Assembly (NCBI GenBank): GCA_934539585.1
Contig: CAKTCT010000003.1
Coordinates: forward strand, 51,362 to 115,361
DNA from: an uncultured Oscillospiraceae bacterium
GTDB lineage: Bacteria; Bacillota; Clostridia; Oscillospirales; Ruminococcaceae
DNA length: 64,000 nt
Direction of reading: 5' to 3'
Shown here: positions 1 to 7,474 of the stretch, one piece after another
Layout: every line of letters begins with the position of its first letter
Position numbering within the stretch: position 1 is the first letter of the stretch
Notes under the pieces: model-generated
The model's input: the letters and a program-made list of their open reading frames with translations, nothing else
The model's database searches: none
What the model was told of the DNA's origin: nothing
Made by a program: the position numbers and the translations under genes

Positions 1-1
1 T

Positions 2-1009
2 ATGCTCATTCCTCCGGAAATTTACAAGAAACAGGGCTATAAGGTCTGGACTGTCGGCGACGACATCGCCTGGCTGCGGAAAGGCCCCGACGGCCGCCTG
101 TGGGCCATCAACCCCGAGAACGGCTTCTTCGGCGTGGCTCCCGGAACCAACGAGAAGTCCAACCCCAACGCGCTGCATACCACCATGCGGGACACCATCT
201 TCACCAACGTTGCCATCAACAATGATACCAACACCGTTTGGTGGGAAGGTCTCGACAAGAATCCCCCTGTCAACGCCACCGAGTGGAAGGGCGCCAAGGT
301 CAACGGCGTGGAATACACCGCCGAGGGCAACAAGCTGGCCCATCCCAACTCCCGGTTCACCGCTCCCGCCCGGAACTGCCCCTGCGTGAGCCCCGAATTC
401 AACAATCCTCAGGGCGTGCCGATCTCCGCTATCATCTTCGGCGGACGCCGCGCCAAGACCGCTCCCCTGGTGTATCAATCCTTTGACTGGAACCACGGCA
501 CCTTCGTGGGCTCCATCATGGCTTCTGAGACCACCGCTGCCGCGGCCGGCGCCGTCGGTGTTGTCCGCCGCGACCCCATGGCCATGCTGCCCTTCTGCGG
601 CTACAACATGGGCGACTACTGGCAGCACTGGCTGGATATGGGCAAAGAGCTGGGCGACAAGGCTCCGAAAATCTTCAACGTCAACTGGTTCCGCACCGAC
701 GACGAAGGCCACTTCATCTGGCCCGGCTTCGGCGACAACATGCGCGTCCTGATGTGGATCCTGGCTCGCTGCGAAGGCAAGGCTGAGGCTGTGGAGACCC
801 CCATCGGCTACGAGCCCAAGCCTGAGGACATCAACATCGAGGGCCTGAAGGACATCACCCTGGACACCATCAAGGGCCTGCTGGACGTGGACGTGGACCT
901 GTGGAAGGCTGATGCTGCCGGCATCGAGGAGTTCTACGCCAAATTCGGCTCCAAGCTGCCTGCGGAGATGAAGCATCAGCTGGATGCTCTGAAAGCCCGG
1001 CTTGGCTGA
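2..1009 (+). CDS. pckG: Phosphoenolpyruvate carboxykinase (GTP), C-terminal part
   Basis: Catalyses GTP-dependent conversion of oxaloacetate to phosphoenolpyruvate and CO2 in the cytoplasm, linking the C4-acid pool to glycolysis or gluconeogenesis. The 335 visible residues contain GTP-PEPCK landmarks: NGFFGVAPGTN near residue 40 and RDPMAMLPFCGYNMGDYWQ near residue 190, followed by the helical C-terminus ending in KARLG. Family members are about 600 residues, so the N-terminal half, with the P-loop and the mobile-lid cysteine, lies outside the window; the first Met seen here is internal. A strong terminator follows directly, so this gene ends its transcription unit. Confidence 0.95.
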   Translation: MLIPPEIYKKQGYKVWTVGDDIAWLRKGPDGRLWAINPENGFFGVAPGTNEKSNPNALHTTMRDTIFTNVAINNDTNTVWWEGLDKNPPVNATEWKGAKVNGVEYTAEGNKLAHPNSRFTAPARNCPCVSPEFNNPQGVPISAIIFGGRRAKTAPLVYQSFDWNHGTFVGSIMASETTAAAAGAVGVVRRDPMAMLPFCGYNMGDYWQHWLDMGKELGDKAPKIFNVNWFRTDDEGHFIWPGFGDNMRVLMWILARCEGKAEAVETPIGYEPKPEDINIEGLKDITLDTIKGLLDVDVDLWKADAAGIEEFYAKFGSKLPAEMKHQLDALKARLG

Positions 1010-1020
1010 TTTCTCTGAAT

Positions 1021-1061
1021 AAAAAATGCCGTCGGATCGTTGGATCCGGCGGCATTTTTCT
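1021..1061 (+). terminator. Intrinsic terminator of pckG
   Basis: Arms AAAAATGCCGTCGGATC and GATCCGGCGGCATTTTT flank a GTTG loop and run into T residues. Arms this symmetrical could also terminate in the opposite direction. Confidence 0.9.
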
Positions 1062-1177
1062 GTCAAGACACAAGAGTTTACAGGCCATAGCGAGGTTTTT
1101 TTACATTTTATACACGAATTCCGGGGCCAAATAGGATACAATAGTATTCGTGAACAGAATCACGGAAAGGGCAGGAT

Positions 1178-2056
1178 ATGTTCGGATACATCAAACCCCT
1201 GAAGCCCGAGATGAAGGTCCGGGAGTTCGATACTTACCAGGCCGTGTACTGCGGCCTCTGCCGGGAGCTGGGGGACGCCTTCGGGCCCTTCGCCAAGCTC
1301 ACCCTCAGCTACGATTTTACCTTTGTGGCGCTGCTGGCCATGGGGCTCCGGGAGGAGTTCCCCGGGTTCTGCAAGGGCCAGTGCATGGCGAATCCCTTCA
1401 AAAAGAAGAACTGCGCGGCTTCCAGCCCGGAGCTTTCCCTGGTGGCGGCCAGCGCCATGGTTCTTTTTTACCACAAGGTCCGGGACAACATCCATGACGC
1501 CCGAGGGCTTCGGAAGGTGGGGTTCTGGCCCCTGCTTCCCTTTGCCGCCGGGGCCAGGCGAAAGGCGAAAAAGCGCTTCCCGGAGGTGGACGCGGCGTTT
1601 TCCTCCCTGATGAGCAGCCAGTTCCAGCTGGAGCAGCAGCACACCAAGAGCATCGACGCCGCCGCCGAGCCCACCGCCGCCGCTCTCCGGCAGATGGCGG
1701 TGCTCCTGGGGAAAAGTCCTGAGGAAAAGCGGGTGCTGGAGCGCTTCGGCTACCTGCTGGGCCGGTGGGTGTACCTCATGGACGCGCTGGACGACCTGGA
1801 GGACGACGCCAAACGGCGGTGCTACAACCCCTTCCTGGAGCGCTGGGACGTCGGTCCTCAGGGGCCCGACGACAGGCAGAAGACGGAGATCATCGCCTAC
1901 GGCCGGGGGATGCTCAACGTCACCGTGGCCGAGCTGGGCGTGACCTATGAGCTCTTAGAGCTGAAACGCTACAAACCGATTCTGGATAATATTCTTTACC
2001 TTGGCCTTCCGAACTCCGCAGAGGAGGTTTTCCGGAAGAAGGCGCCTTCCGCGTGA
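1178..2056 (+). CDS. DUF5685-like cysteine-containing protein
   Basis: A 292-residue soluble protein of unknown function that I match from memory to the DUF5685 family. Visible features: a YCGLCRELG motif near residue 24, further cysteines in KGQCMANPFKKKNC near residue 66, and an acidic segment LMDALDDLEDDAKRRCYNPF near residue 200. The acidic helix resembles the aspartate-rich motifs of the all-alpha isoprenoid-synthase fold, but that is resemblance only. The start follows GGAAAGGGCAGG. It is the first gene of a trio with a J-domain protein (30 bp downstream) and a membrane protein, all on the same strand, which suggests a joint role. No enzymatic activity can be assigned. Confidence 0.6.
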   Translation: MFGYIKPLKPEMKVREFDTYQAVYCGLCRELGDAFGPFAKLTLSYDFTFVALLAMGLREEFPGFCKGQCMANPFKKKNCAASSPELSLVAASAMVLFYHKVRDNIHDARGLRKVGFWPLLPFAAGARRKAKKRFPEVDAAFSSLMSSQFQLEQQHTKSIDAAAEPTAAALRQMAVLLGKSPEEKRVLERFGYLLGRWVYLMDALDDLEDDAKRRCYNPFLERWDVGPQGPDDRQKTEIIAYGRGMLNVTVAELGVTYELLELKRYKPILDNILYLGLPNSAEEVFRKKAPSA

Positions 2057-2085
2057 AGGCGGTCTGTCAATGAATGGAGGCTGCA

Positions 2086-2757
2086 ATGGCTGTTACCGAT
2101 CCTTACAAAATATTGGGCGTAGACCCCGGGGCCACGGAGGAGGAGATCAAGTCCGCCTACCGTCAGCTGGTGAAAAAATATCACCCGGACAACTATGCCG
2201 GCAGCCCTTTGGCCGACCTTGCCAACGAGAAAATGCAGGAGATCAACGAAGCCTACGACATGGTGATGAAGCAGCGCCGGGGCGGGACCTCCGGCGGATA
2301 CGACCCCAACGCCCAGTACGCCGGGAACCCGGGGTACTCCGGGTATTCCGGGAACGCCGGGTACGGCGGCCAGACCTCCGCTCTGGGGGATATCCGGCGG
2401 CTGATCCAGCAGAACCGGCTGGTGGAGGCCGAGGAGCTCCTGGACGGCATTCCGGCCAACCGCCGGGACGGGGAGTGGTACTTCCTCAAAGGCACCATCT
2501 TCTTCAAGCGAGGCTGGCTGGACGACGCCATGAACCACTTCTCCACGGCCTGCCGGATGAGCCCCAACAACCCCGAATACCGGGCCGCCATGAACCGGAT
2601 GATGTGGCAGCAGCAGGGCAACATGGGCTCCCCCAACGGGGCCTACCGCACCACCGGCAACGCCGGGGGGATGCAGGCCTGCGACTGCTGCTCCAGTCTC
2701 CTTTGCGCCGACTGCTGCTGCGAGTGCATGGGCGGCGACCTGATCCCTTGCTGCTAA
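2086..2757 (+). CDS. J-domain (DnaJ-type) protein with Cys-rich tail
   Basis: Probable Hsp40-type co-chaperone of about 223 residues. The N-terminus is a J domain (DPYKILGVDPGATEEEIKSAYR, then KKYHPDN with the HPD tripeptide that stimulates DnaK). A Gly/Tyr/Ser/Asn-rich linker follows (repeats of NPGYSGYSGNAGYGG type), then a TPR-like helical pair around residues 110-180. The C-terminus is extremely Cys-rich (CDCCSSLLCADCCCECMGG and a final CC), possibly a metal or thiol cluster. ATG 2086 is chosen because GGAGG lies 5 nt upstream; an ATG at 2074 in the same frame overlaps that site. It lacks the DnaJ zinc finger and substrate domains, so it is a specialised J-protein, probably working with the preceding DUF5685-like protein. 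Confidence 0.85.
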   Translation: MAVTDPYKILGVDPGATEEEIKSAYRQLVKKYHPDNYAGSPLADLANEKMQEINEAYDMVMKQRRGGTSGGYDPNAQYAGNPGYSGYSGNAGYGGQTSALGDIRRLIQQNRLVEAEELLDGIPANRRDGEWYFLKGTIFFKRGWLDDAMNHFSTACRMSPNNPEYRAAMNRMMWQQQGNMGSPNGAYRTTGNAGGMQACDCCSSLLCADCCCECMGGDLIPCC

Positions 2758-2769
2758 GGAGGCGGCGCG

Positions 2770-3309
2770 ATGAAGAAATCCGGACAGATCGCCCTGGGGG
2801 GCATGATGGCCGCCCTCAGCATGGTGGTGATGATGCTGACGGGACTGATCCCCATGGGGGAGTTCGCCCTTCCGGCCATTGCGGGGATGTTCCTCATCCC
2901 CATCGTCACGGAGATCGGCTGCGGCGCGGCCTGGCTGACCTACGGGGCGGTGTCGCTGCTGAGCCTGATCGCGGCGCCCAGCAAGGAGTGCGCCCTTTAC
3001 TACGTGCTGTTTCTGGGGTGCTACCCCCTGATCAAGTCCTTCCTGGAGCGGCGGAGGAGCCGCGGGGTGGAGTGGGCGCTGAAATTTTTGGTGTTCAACG
3101 TCCTGGCGGCGGCCATTGCGGCCCTGGCCCTGTGGGTGTTTGCCTTTCCGGGGTACGAGGACCTGCTCAGGGACGCGCCCTGGGTCATTGCCCTGGGGTG
3201 GGGGTTCCTCAACGTGGTGTTTCTGGTGTATGATCTGGCGCTGACGCGGTTGATCAGCGGGTACATCCAGTGGTTCCGGCCCCGGTACATCCGGAGGTTT
3301 TTCAAATAA
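2770..3309 (+). CDS. Multi-pass membrane protein, ECF S-component-like
   Basis: A 179-residue integral membrane protein with about five hydrophobic segments. The N-terminus (KKSGQIALGGMMAALSMVVM) and the overall size and layout resemble substrate-binding S components of ECF vitamin transporters. No substrate can be read from it, and no ECF ATPase or T component is nearby, so a shared energising module would be needed. It sits 12 bp downstream of the J-domain gene after a GGAGG site and is followed by a terminator, so it is the last gene of the trio. The link to the two soluble proteins is unexplained. It could instead be an uncharacterised membrane partner of the DUF5685-like protein. Confidence 0.55.
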   Translation: MKKSGQIALGGMMAALSMVVMMLTGLIPMGEFALPAIAGMFLIPIVTEIGCGAAWLTYGAVSLLSLIAAPSKECALYYVLFLGCYPLIKSFLERRRSRGVEWALKFLVFNVLAAAIAALALWVFAFPGYEDLLRDAPWVIALGWGFLNVVFLVYDLALTRLISGYIQWFRPRYIRRFFK

Positions 3310-3310
3310 G

Positions 3311-3334
3311 CGCCGGGAGCTCCCGGCGTTTTTC
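3311..3334 (+). terminator. Intrinsic terminator
   Basis: Perfect palindrome CGCCGGGAGCTCCCGGCG followed by TTTTT, ending 22 bp before the niaR start codon. It separates the DUF5685/J-domain/membrane unit from niaR. Confidence 0.85.
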
Positions 3335-3355
3335 ATGGAGAAAGGAGGGCTGCCC

Positions 3356-3877
3356 ATGGACGCGGCCCAGAGACGGGAAACCATTCAGAAGCTCCTCCGG
3401 GAGAGCCGGGAGCCGGTGAGCGCGGCCTCTATCGCCGCCAGGGTCCATGTCAGCCGTCAGATTATCGTGGGGGATATCGCCCTTCTCCGGGCCGGGGGCG
3501 CGGACATCCAGGCCACGCCCAGGGGATACGTCCTGCAAAGCCAGGACGCCGCCGTGGCGGGGCCGGTCTACACCATCGCCTGCCGGCACAACCGGGCCAA
3601 TCTGGCCGAGGAGCTTTACGCCGTGGTGGACAACGGCGGCGGGCTGGTGGACGTCATTGTAGACCACCCGGTCTACGGCCAGATCACGGGGAAGCTCCAC
3701 ATTTTCTCCCGGTTCGACGCGGACAATTTCATGGAGAAGTTGACCGACAACAATGCGTCGATTTTGTGCGACATCACTAACAATGTCCATCTGCACACCA
3801 TTATCTGCTCTTCGGAGGAGGTTTATCGGCGGATTTTGGACGTTTTGGACGAAAAAGGGATCCTTTTCCGGAAATAA
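3356..3877 (+). CDS. niaR: Niacin-responsive transcriptional repressor NiaR (HTH + 3H domain)
   Basis: DNA-binding repressor of NAD precursor genes; in characterised firmicute members nicotinic acid is the co-repressor. The 173 residues comprise an N-terminal winged HTH (REPVSAASIAARVHVSRQII, residues about 15-60) and a C-terminal 3H domain with its conserved histidines: ACRHN, VIVDHPVYG and NNVHLHTII. ATG 3356 is chosen over ATG 3335 because AGGAGGG lies 6 nt upstream. The next gene, niaX, starts 72 bp downstream from its own promoter with an inverted repeat over the -10 box, the arrangement expected of a NiaR target. No operator is seen in front of niaR itself. Confidence 0.9.
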   Translation: MDAAQRRETIQKLLRESREPVSAASIAARVHVSRQIIVGDIALLRAGGADIQATPRGYVLQSQDAAVAGPVYTIACRHNRANLAEELYAVVDNGGGLVDVIVDHPVYGQITGKLHIFSRFDADNFMEKLTDNNASILCDITNNVHLHTIICSSEEVYRRILDVLDEKGILFRK

Positions 3878-3882
3878 GGCTC

Positions 3883-3911
3883 TTGACAGATGCCTCCCAA
3901 TGGATTACAAT
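3883..3911 (+). promoter_or_regulatory. Sigma-A promoter of niaX
   Basis: TTGACA (3883-3888) and TACAAT (3906-3911) with a 17-bp spacer, immediately after the niaR stop codon. Confidence 0.85.
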
Positions 3912-3930
3912 GTGTCTTGACACCTGTAAT
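3904..3930 (+). promoter_or_regulatory. Putative NiaR operator
   Basis: Inverted repeat with core GTGTC-TT-GACAC and outer arms ATTAC and GTAAT. It covers the -10 box and the expected transcription start of niaX, so binding there would block the polymerase. The assignment to NiaR is inferred from the adjacent repressor gene and niacin transporter. Confidence 0.75.
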
Positions 3931-3949
3931 GACATTGGGAGGATTTTTT

Positions 3950-4534
3950 ATGAATCAGACGCGCACTTCGGCGGCAGACCGGCTGACCATTCTGGTGATT
4001 GCGGCGCTTCTCTGCGCCATCGGCATCATCGTGCCCATTATTTCGCCCATTAAGATCCGGCTGGACCCCATGTCCTTCACCTTGGGGAGCCACATTGCCG
4101 TTTTCATTGCCATGTTCGTTTCGCCTGTAGTGGCCCTTTGCGTGGAGTTGGGGACGACGTTGGGCTTTGTGCTGGCGGGGTTTCCGCCGGTGATTGTGCT
4201 GCGGGCCTTGGTGCAGGTATTTTTCGTGGTGGTAGGGGCCATCTGGCTCCAGAAAAAGCCGGAGACCCTGAACCGCTGGGGGTCCATGAGCCTGTTCGTG
4301 CTGGTGACGGGGCTGCTCCACGGCGTGGCCGAGGCGCTGGTGTCCACCTGGTTCTACTTCGGCGGCAGCATTGACCAGAGCAAGGGGTTTTTCGTCACCA
4401 TCGTGCTGCTGGTAGGCGTGGGGACGCTGGCCCACCACGCGGTGGATTTCGCGCTGTCGGTGCTGATCTGGAAGCCGGTGGAGAAGATCGTCCGGGTGCC
4501 GGTAAGCGTCCGGCTGAATTGGAAAAAGAAATAA
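3950..4534 (+). CDS. niaX: Niacin ECF transporter substrate-binding protein NiaX
   Basis: Predicted S component of an energy-coupling-factor transporter importing nicotinate or nicotinamide through the cytoplasmic membrane. The 194 residues form five or six hydrophobic segments typical of S components, with the basic C-terminus (SVRLNWKKK) inside. Start ATG 3950 lies 6 nt after GGGAGGA; an upstream in-frame ATG at 3890 would lie inside the promoter and is rejected. Substrate assignment rests on context: niaR directly upstream and an inverted repeat over the niaX promoter. ECF A and T subunits are not in the window and would be supplied in trans. Confidence 0.8.
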   Translation: MNQTRTSAADRLTILVIAALLCAIGIIVPIISPIKIRLDPMSFTLGSHIAVFIAMFVSPVVALCVELGTTLGFVLAGFPPVIVLRALVQVFFVVVGAIWLQKKPETLNRWGSMSLFVLVTGLLHGVAEALVSTWFYFGGSIDQSKGFFVTIVLLVGVGTLAHHAVDFALSVLIWKPVEKIVRVPVSVRLNWKKK

Positions 4535-4556
4535 CCGCGGCGAAGCCGCGGTTAAA
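4533..4556 (+). terminator. Hairpin at niaX stop codon
   Basis: Stem AACCGCGGC / GCCGCGGTT with a GAA loop overlaps the niaX stop. It is followed by AAAAG rather than a T run, so it may act as a transcript-end stabiliser or a weak terminator. Confidence 0.45.
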
Positions 4557-4565
4557 AGTGGTACA

Positions 4566-5148
4566 GCGTCAGGCCACCGCCTGCCCCAAAGCCCATCGTG
4601 AGGATATGAGCGTCCGAAAGTGGTAGCTGGATGCTACTGTCCACGCACCAATTGCGGCGGCCGTGTCTACCGCGTGGTAGTATTGGGGTTCTCCAAAGCC
4701 AACCCCCGCGACTTTAGGGGGTCTCGGGGGGCGGGAGCCACCCGAGCGTCCTTTTCTCCCCATTCTTTTCCCACGTGGGAAAAGAATGGGTGCTATGACG
4801 GACCTATCAATAATAAAAAACGTCCGTAGCCGCATAGGCCGGTAGTGCTGCCGAAATCGAATCGGATTTGGCAGTTCCTACTAGCCTATGCGGCTACTTA
4901 CGTTTGTACAGATTTGTTATGTCCTACCAGGGCACCCAATCTTTTTTACGGAAAAAAGATTGGGGAGAAAAACCGTTTAGGGGCTGCGCCCCTAAAGACC
5001 CCAATGGCGGCAGGCGCTGGATATGGATGACCGCACGCGACACTTCCCGCCGACACTATCGGTGCTCAGACAGTAGGCAACCGTGCAGCACTTTTGAACG
5101 CTTCGATTCCTGTATAAGACTTCGGAAATACGTGTCGGCTTGAGGTGG
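4566..5148 (+). repeat. R1 structured intergenic repeat, copy 1
   Basis: Nearly identical to 35134-35724 and, inverted, to 45745-46332. It contains no convincing gene. Internal hairpins: a perfect 32-bp palindrome at 4759-4790 (CATTCTTTTCCCAC and its complement); a long stem with outer arms GTAGCCGCATAGGC (4826-4839) and GCCTATGCGGCTAC (4884-4897); CCCAATCTTTTTT / AAAAAAGATTGGG at 4935-4964; and a GGGGCTGCGCCCC stem. The ends carry related short motifs (GCGTCAGGCC left, CGGCTTGAGGTGG right). It lies between convergent niaX and the phosphohexomutase gene. Confidence 0.9.
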
Positions 5149-5174
5149 TATCCCCATGGGTGGCAGAAAACAAA

Positions 5175-5204
5175 AACCGCCCTCCGCTGGTGCGGAGGGC
5201 GGTT
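5175..5204 (-). terminator. Intrinsic terminator of the phosphohexomutase operon
   Basis: On the minus strand, arms AACCGCCCTCCGC and GCGGAGGGCGGTT (loop ACCA) are followed by TTTGTTTTC, 13 bp past the stop codon. Confidence 0.85.
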
Positions 5205-5217
5205 GTGGGGATTGGGG

Positions 5218-6630
5218 TTACAGCCCCAGGAACTCCCGGACAATGCCGGTGATTTCCATGGCGCGGTTGTAGGTCTCCATTTCGCAGAAAATCCGGATCA
5301 GGGGCTCGGTGCCGGAGAAACGGCAGATGATCCAGCCGTCGTTCTTGAAGTAAACCTTGCAGCCGTCAGCGTAAGAGACTTTTTCGATCTCCTCGCCGAA
5401 GTCGGGGAGCTTCTTCTCCACGAAGATCAGCTCGTTCAGCTGGTCCTTCTTCTCCTGGGAGAAGCGGCAGTTGTATTCGGTCATCTCGCAGTGGCCGTAT
5501 TCGTCCTTGATCTCCTTGAGGATGGAGTTCAGGGGCTTGCCGATGGCGGAGATCATCTCCACCAGGAGGGCGGCGGCGTAGATGCCGTCCTTGCCGGAGA
5601 TGTGGCCCTTGACGGTGAGGCCGCCGGAGCTTTCACCGCCGATGATGGCGCCGGTCTCGTCCATTTTGGAGGAAATCCACTTGAAGCCCACGGGGACCTC
5701 ATAGCAGGTCTGGCCGAAAGACCTGGCCAGGCGGTCCAGCAGGTGGGTGGTGGCGATGTTGCGGACGCAGTCGCCCTTCCAGCCTTTGTATTTCACCAGG
5801 TAGTAGTAGAGCAGGACCAGGATGTCGTTGGGGTGGATGTAGTTGCCCTTGGAGTCGATGAGGCCGATGCGGTCGGCGTCGCCGTCGGTGGCGATGCCCA
5901 GGTCGTAGCCGCCTTCCACCACCATGTTGGACAGCCGGGTCAGGGTCTTGGCAGAGGGAGAGGGAAGGCGTCCGCCGAACAGGGCGTCGTGGCGGTCGTT
6001 GATGACGTCCACATCGCAGCGGCAGGTGAGGAGGATGGTCTGGAGAGAGGTCTTGGACACGCCGAACATGGGGTCCAGGAGGATTTTCAGCTTCTTGGCC
6101 TTGATGGCGTCGATGTCAATGAAGCTGAGGATGCTGTCGATGTAGTCGTTCATGGGGTCGATGATCTCCACCAGACCGGCCGCTTTGGCGGCTTCAAAGT
6201 CCATGGTGGTCACGTCGGCAGCGGCCAGGGAGTTGATGTAGCCTTCCAGCTCGTTGGTGACTTCCTTGCTGGCGTCCCGGCCACCCTTGGTAAAGACCTT
6301 CACGCCGTTATACTCGGCGGGGTTGTGGGAGGCGGTGATCGCCATGCCGTACATGGCGCCGGTGGTCTTGACGGTGTACATGATCAGGGGGGTGGGAGCC
6401 TCCCGGTCGATAAACTGAACGTGAATGCCGTTGGCAGCGAAAACGCCGGAGATCCACTTGGCGGCAATGTCAGAGAGGAAACGCCGGTCGTAGCCGATGA
6501 TCAGGGGGGAGGACTCTACCTTCTCCGCTTTCATTTTGTTGACCAGGCCCTGGGCCAGGAGCTCTACATTGGCCTTGGTGAAATCATCGCCGATGATGGC
6601 GCGGAATCCGCCGGTTCCGAATTGAATCAT
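5218..6630 (-). CDS. Phosphohexomutase (phosphoglucomutase/phosphomannomutase family)
   Basis: Interconverts hexose 6- and 1-phosphates through a phosphoserine enzyme. All four alpha-D-phosphohexomutase motifs are present in about 470 residues: catalytic serine loop TASHNPAEYNG (near 95), metal-binding DGDADRIG (near 235), sugar-binding GGESSGG (near 325) and the phosphate-binding RFSGTEPLIR near the C-terminus. The start is the Met before IQFGTGGFRA, with AAGGAG upstream; an in-frame Met 17 codons earlier would overlap that site. It is the last gene of a minus-strand cassette with a GHMP kinase and a nucleotidyltransferase, so it may act in nucleotide-sugar formation rather than general glycogen metabolism. 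Glucose versus mannose specificity cannot be read. Confidence 0.9.
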   Translation of the reverse strand: MIQFGTGGFRAIIGDDFTKANVELLAQGLVNKMKAEKVESSPLIIGYDRRFLSDIAAKWISGVFAANGIHVQFIDREAPTPLIMYTVKTTGAMYGMAITASHNPAEYNGVKVFTKGGRDASKEVTNELEGYINSLAAADVTTMDFEAAKAAGLVEIIDPMNDYIDSILSFIDIDAIKAKKLKILLDPMFGVSKTSLQTILLTCRCDVDVINDRHDALFGGRLPSPSAKTLTRLSNMVVEGGYDLGIATDGDADRIGLIDSKGNYIHPNDILVLLYYYLVKYKGWKGDCVRNIATTHLLDRLARSFGQTCYEVPVGFKWISSKMDETGAIIGGESSGGLTVKGHISGKDGIYAAALLVEMISAIGKPLNSILKEIKDEYGHCEMTEYNCRFSQEKKDQLNELIFVEKKLPDFGEEIEKVSYADGCKVYFKNDGWIICRFSGTEPLIRIFCEMETYNRAMEITGIVREFLGL

Positions 6631-6727
6631 TTTGAACAACTCCTTTAACAATGTACGGTGAGGAACGAAAAAAGGCAACACTTCTCAAGGCGTTTTGAAA
6701 AACGCCGGAAAACCAAGGAAAATGCGA

Positions 6728-7456
6728 TTATTTCAGCAGAGATTCGCAGAGAGCCAGTTCCTCGGGGGTGTTGACGCCCAGGATCTCAGTGTCGTCATGG
6801 GTGGTGTAGGTGCCGATTTTGTAGCCCTTGCTCATCATGATGGCGGGGACGTCGGTGAGGTAGTACTCGCCCTGGGCGTTGGAGTTTTTCAGCTCACCCA
6901 GGCAGGAGAACAGCTTCTTGGAGTCGAAAACGTAGATGCCCACGTTGAGCTCGTTGATCTTCTTCTGCTCGGGGGTGCAGTCCTTGTCCTCCACCACGCA
7001 TTTGAAGTCGCCGTTCTCGTCCCGGATGATGCGGCCGTAGGCCAGGCCCCGGTTGGAAACGCCGGTGAGGATGGTGCAGTCGTTGCCCGCTTCCTTGTGG
7101 ACCTTCACCAGGTTCTCGTAGGTCTCTTTCTTGAACATGGGCATGTCGCCGTAGCAGACCAGGACGGGTCCGTCGTAGTCCTTCAGGGCCTCCCGGGCGC
7201 AGTTAACGGCGTGGCCGGTGCCCAGCTGCTCATCCTGCACGGCGAAGGTGTAGCCGTCCTGGAAGGCGTCGAAGACCATTTCTTTTTTGTAGCCCGCAAC
7301 GATGACGATGTCCTTTTTGTCGGGGATGAAGCTCAGGTTGTTGACCACATAGCGGAGCAGGGGCTTGCCGTTGGCTTCCCGGAGCACCTTGGGGGCGCTG
7401 AACTGCTCGGAGTGGAGGCGTTTGCCTTTGCCTGCTGCCAGAATGATTGCTTTCAT
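6728..7456 (-). CDS. Sugar nucleotidyltransferase (GlmU N-domain-like)
   Basis: Predicted to transfer a nucleotidyl group from an NTP to a sugar 1-phosphate. The 242 residues form a single NTP_transferase domain: signature AAGKGKRL with KVL at the N-terminus, QDEQLGTGHAVNCA (uridine-site-like) near 75, and YGDMPMF with the metal-binding Asp near 105. It resembles the pyrophosphorylase half of GlmU but lacks the left-handed beta-helix acetyltransferase half, so it is not a complete GlmU. Its gene lies 18 bp downstream of the GHMP kinase and about 100 bp before the mutase. The likely chain is kinase product (sugar 1-phosphate) to nucleotide sugar; UTP is the best guess for the donor. Confidence 0.85.
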   Translation of the reverse strand: MKAIILAAGKGKRLHSEQFSAPKVLREANGKPLLRYVVNNLSFIPDKKDIVIVAGYKKEMVFDAFQDGYTFAVQDEQLGTGHAVNCAREALKDYDGPVLVCYGDMPMFKKETYENLVKVHKEAGNDCTILTGVSNRGLAYGRIIRDENGDFKCVVEDKDCTPEQKKINELNVGIYVFDSKKLFSCLGELKNSNAQGEYYLTDVPAIMMSKGYKIGTYTTHDDTEILGVNTPEELALCESLLK

Positions 7457-7474
7457 GAGAAATTCCTCCTTGTG

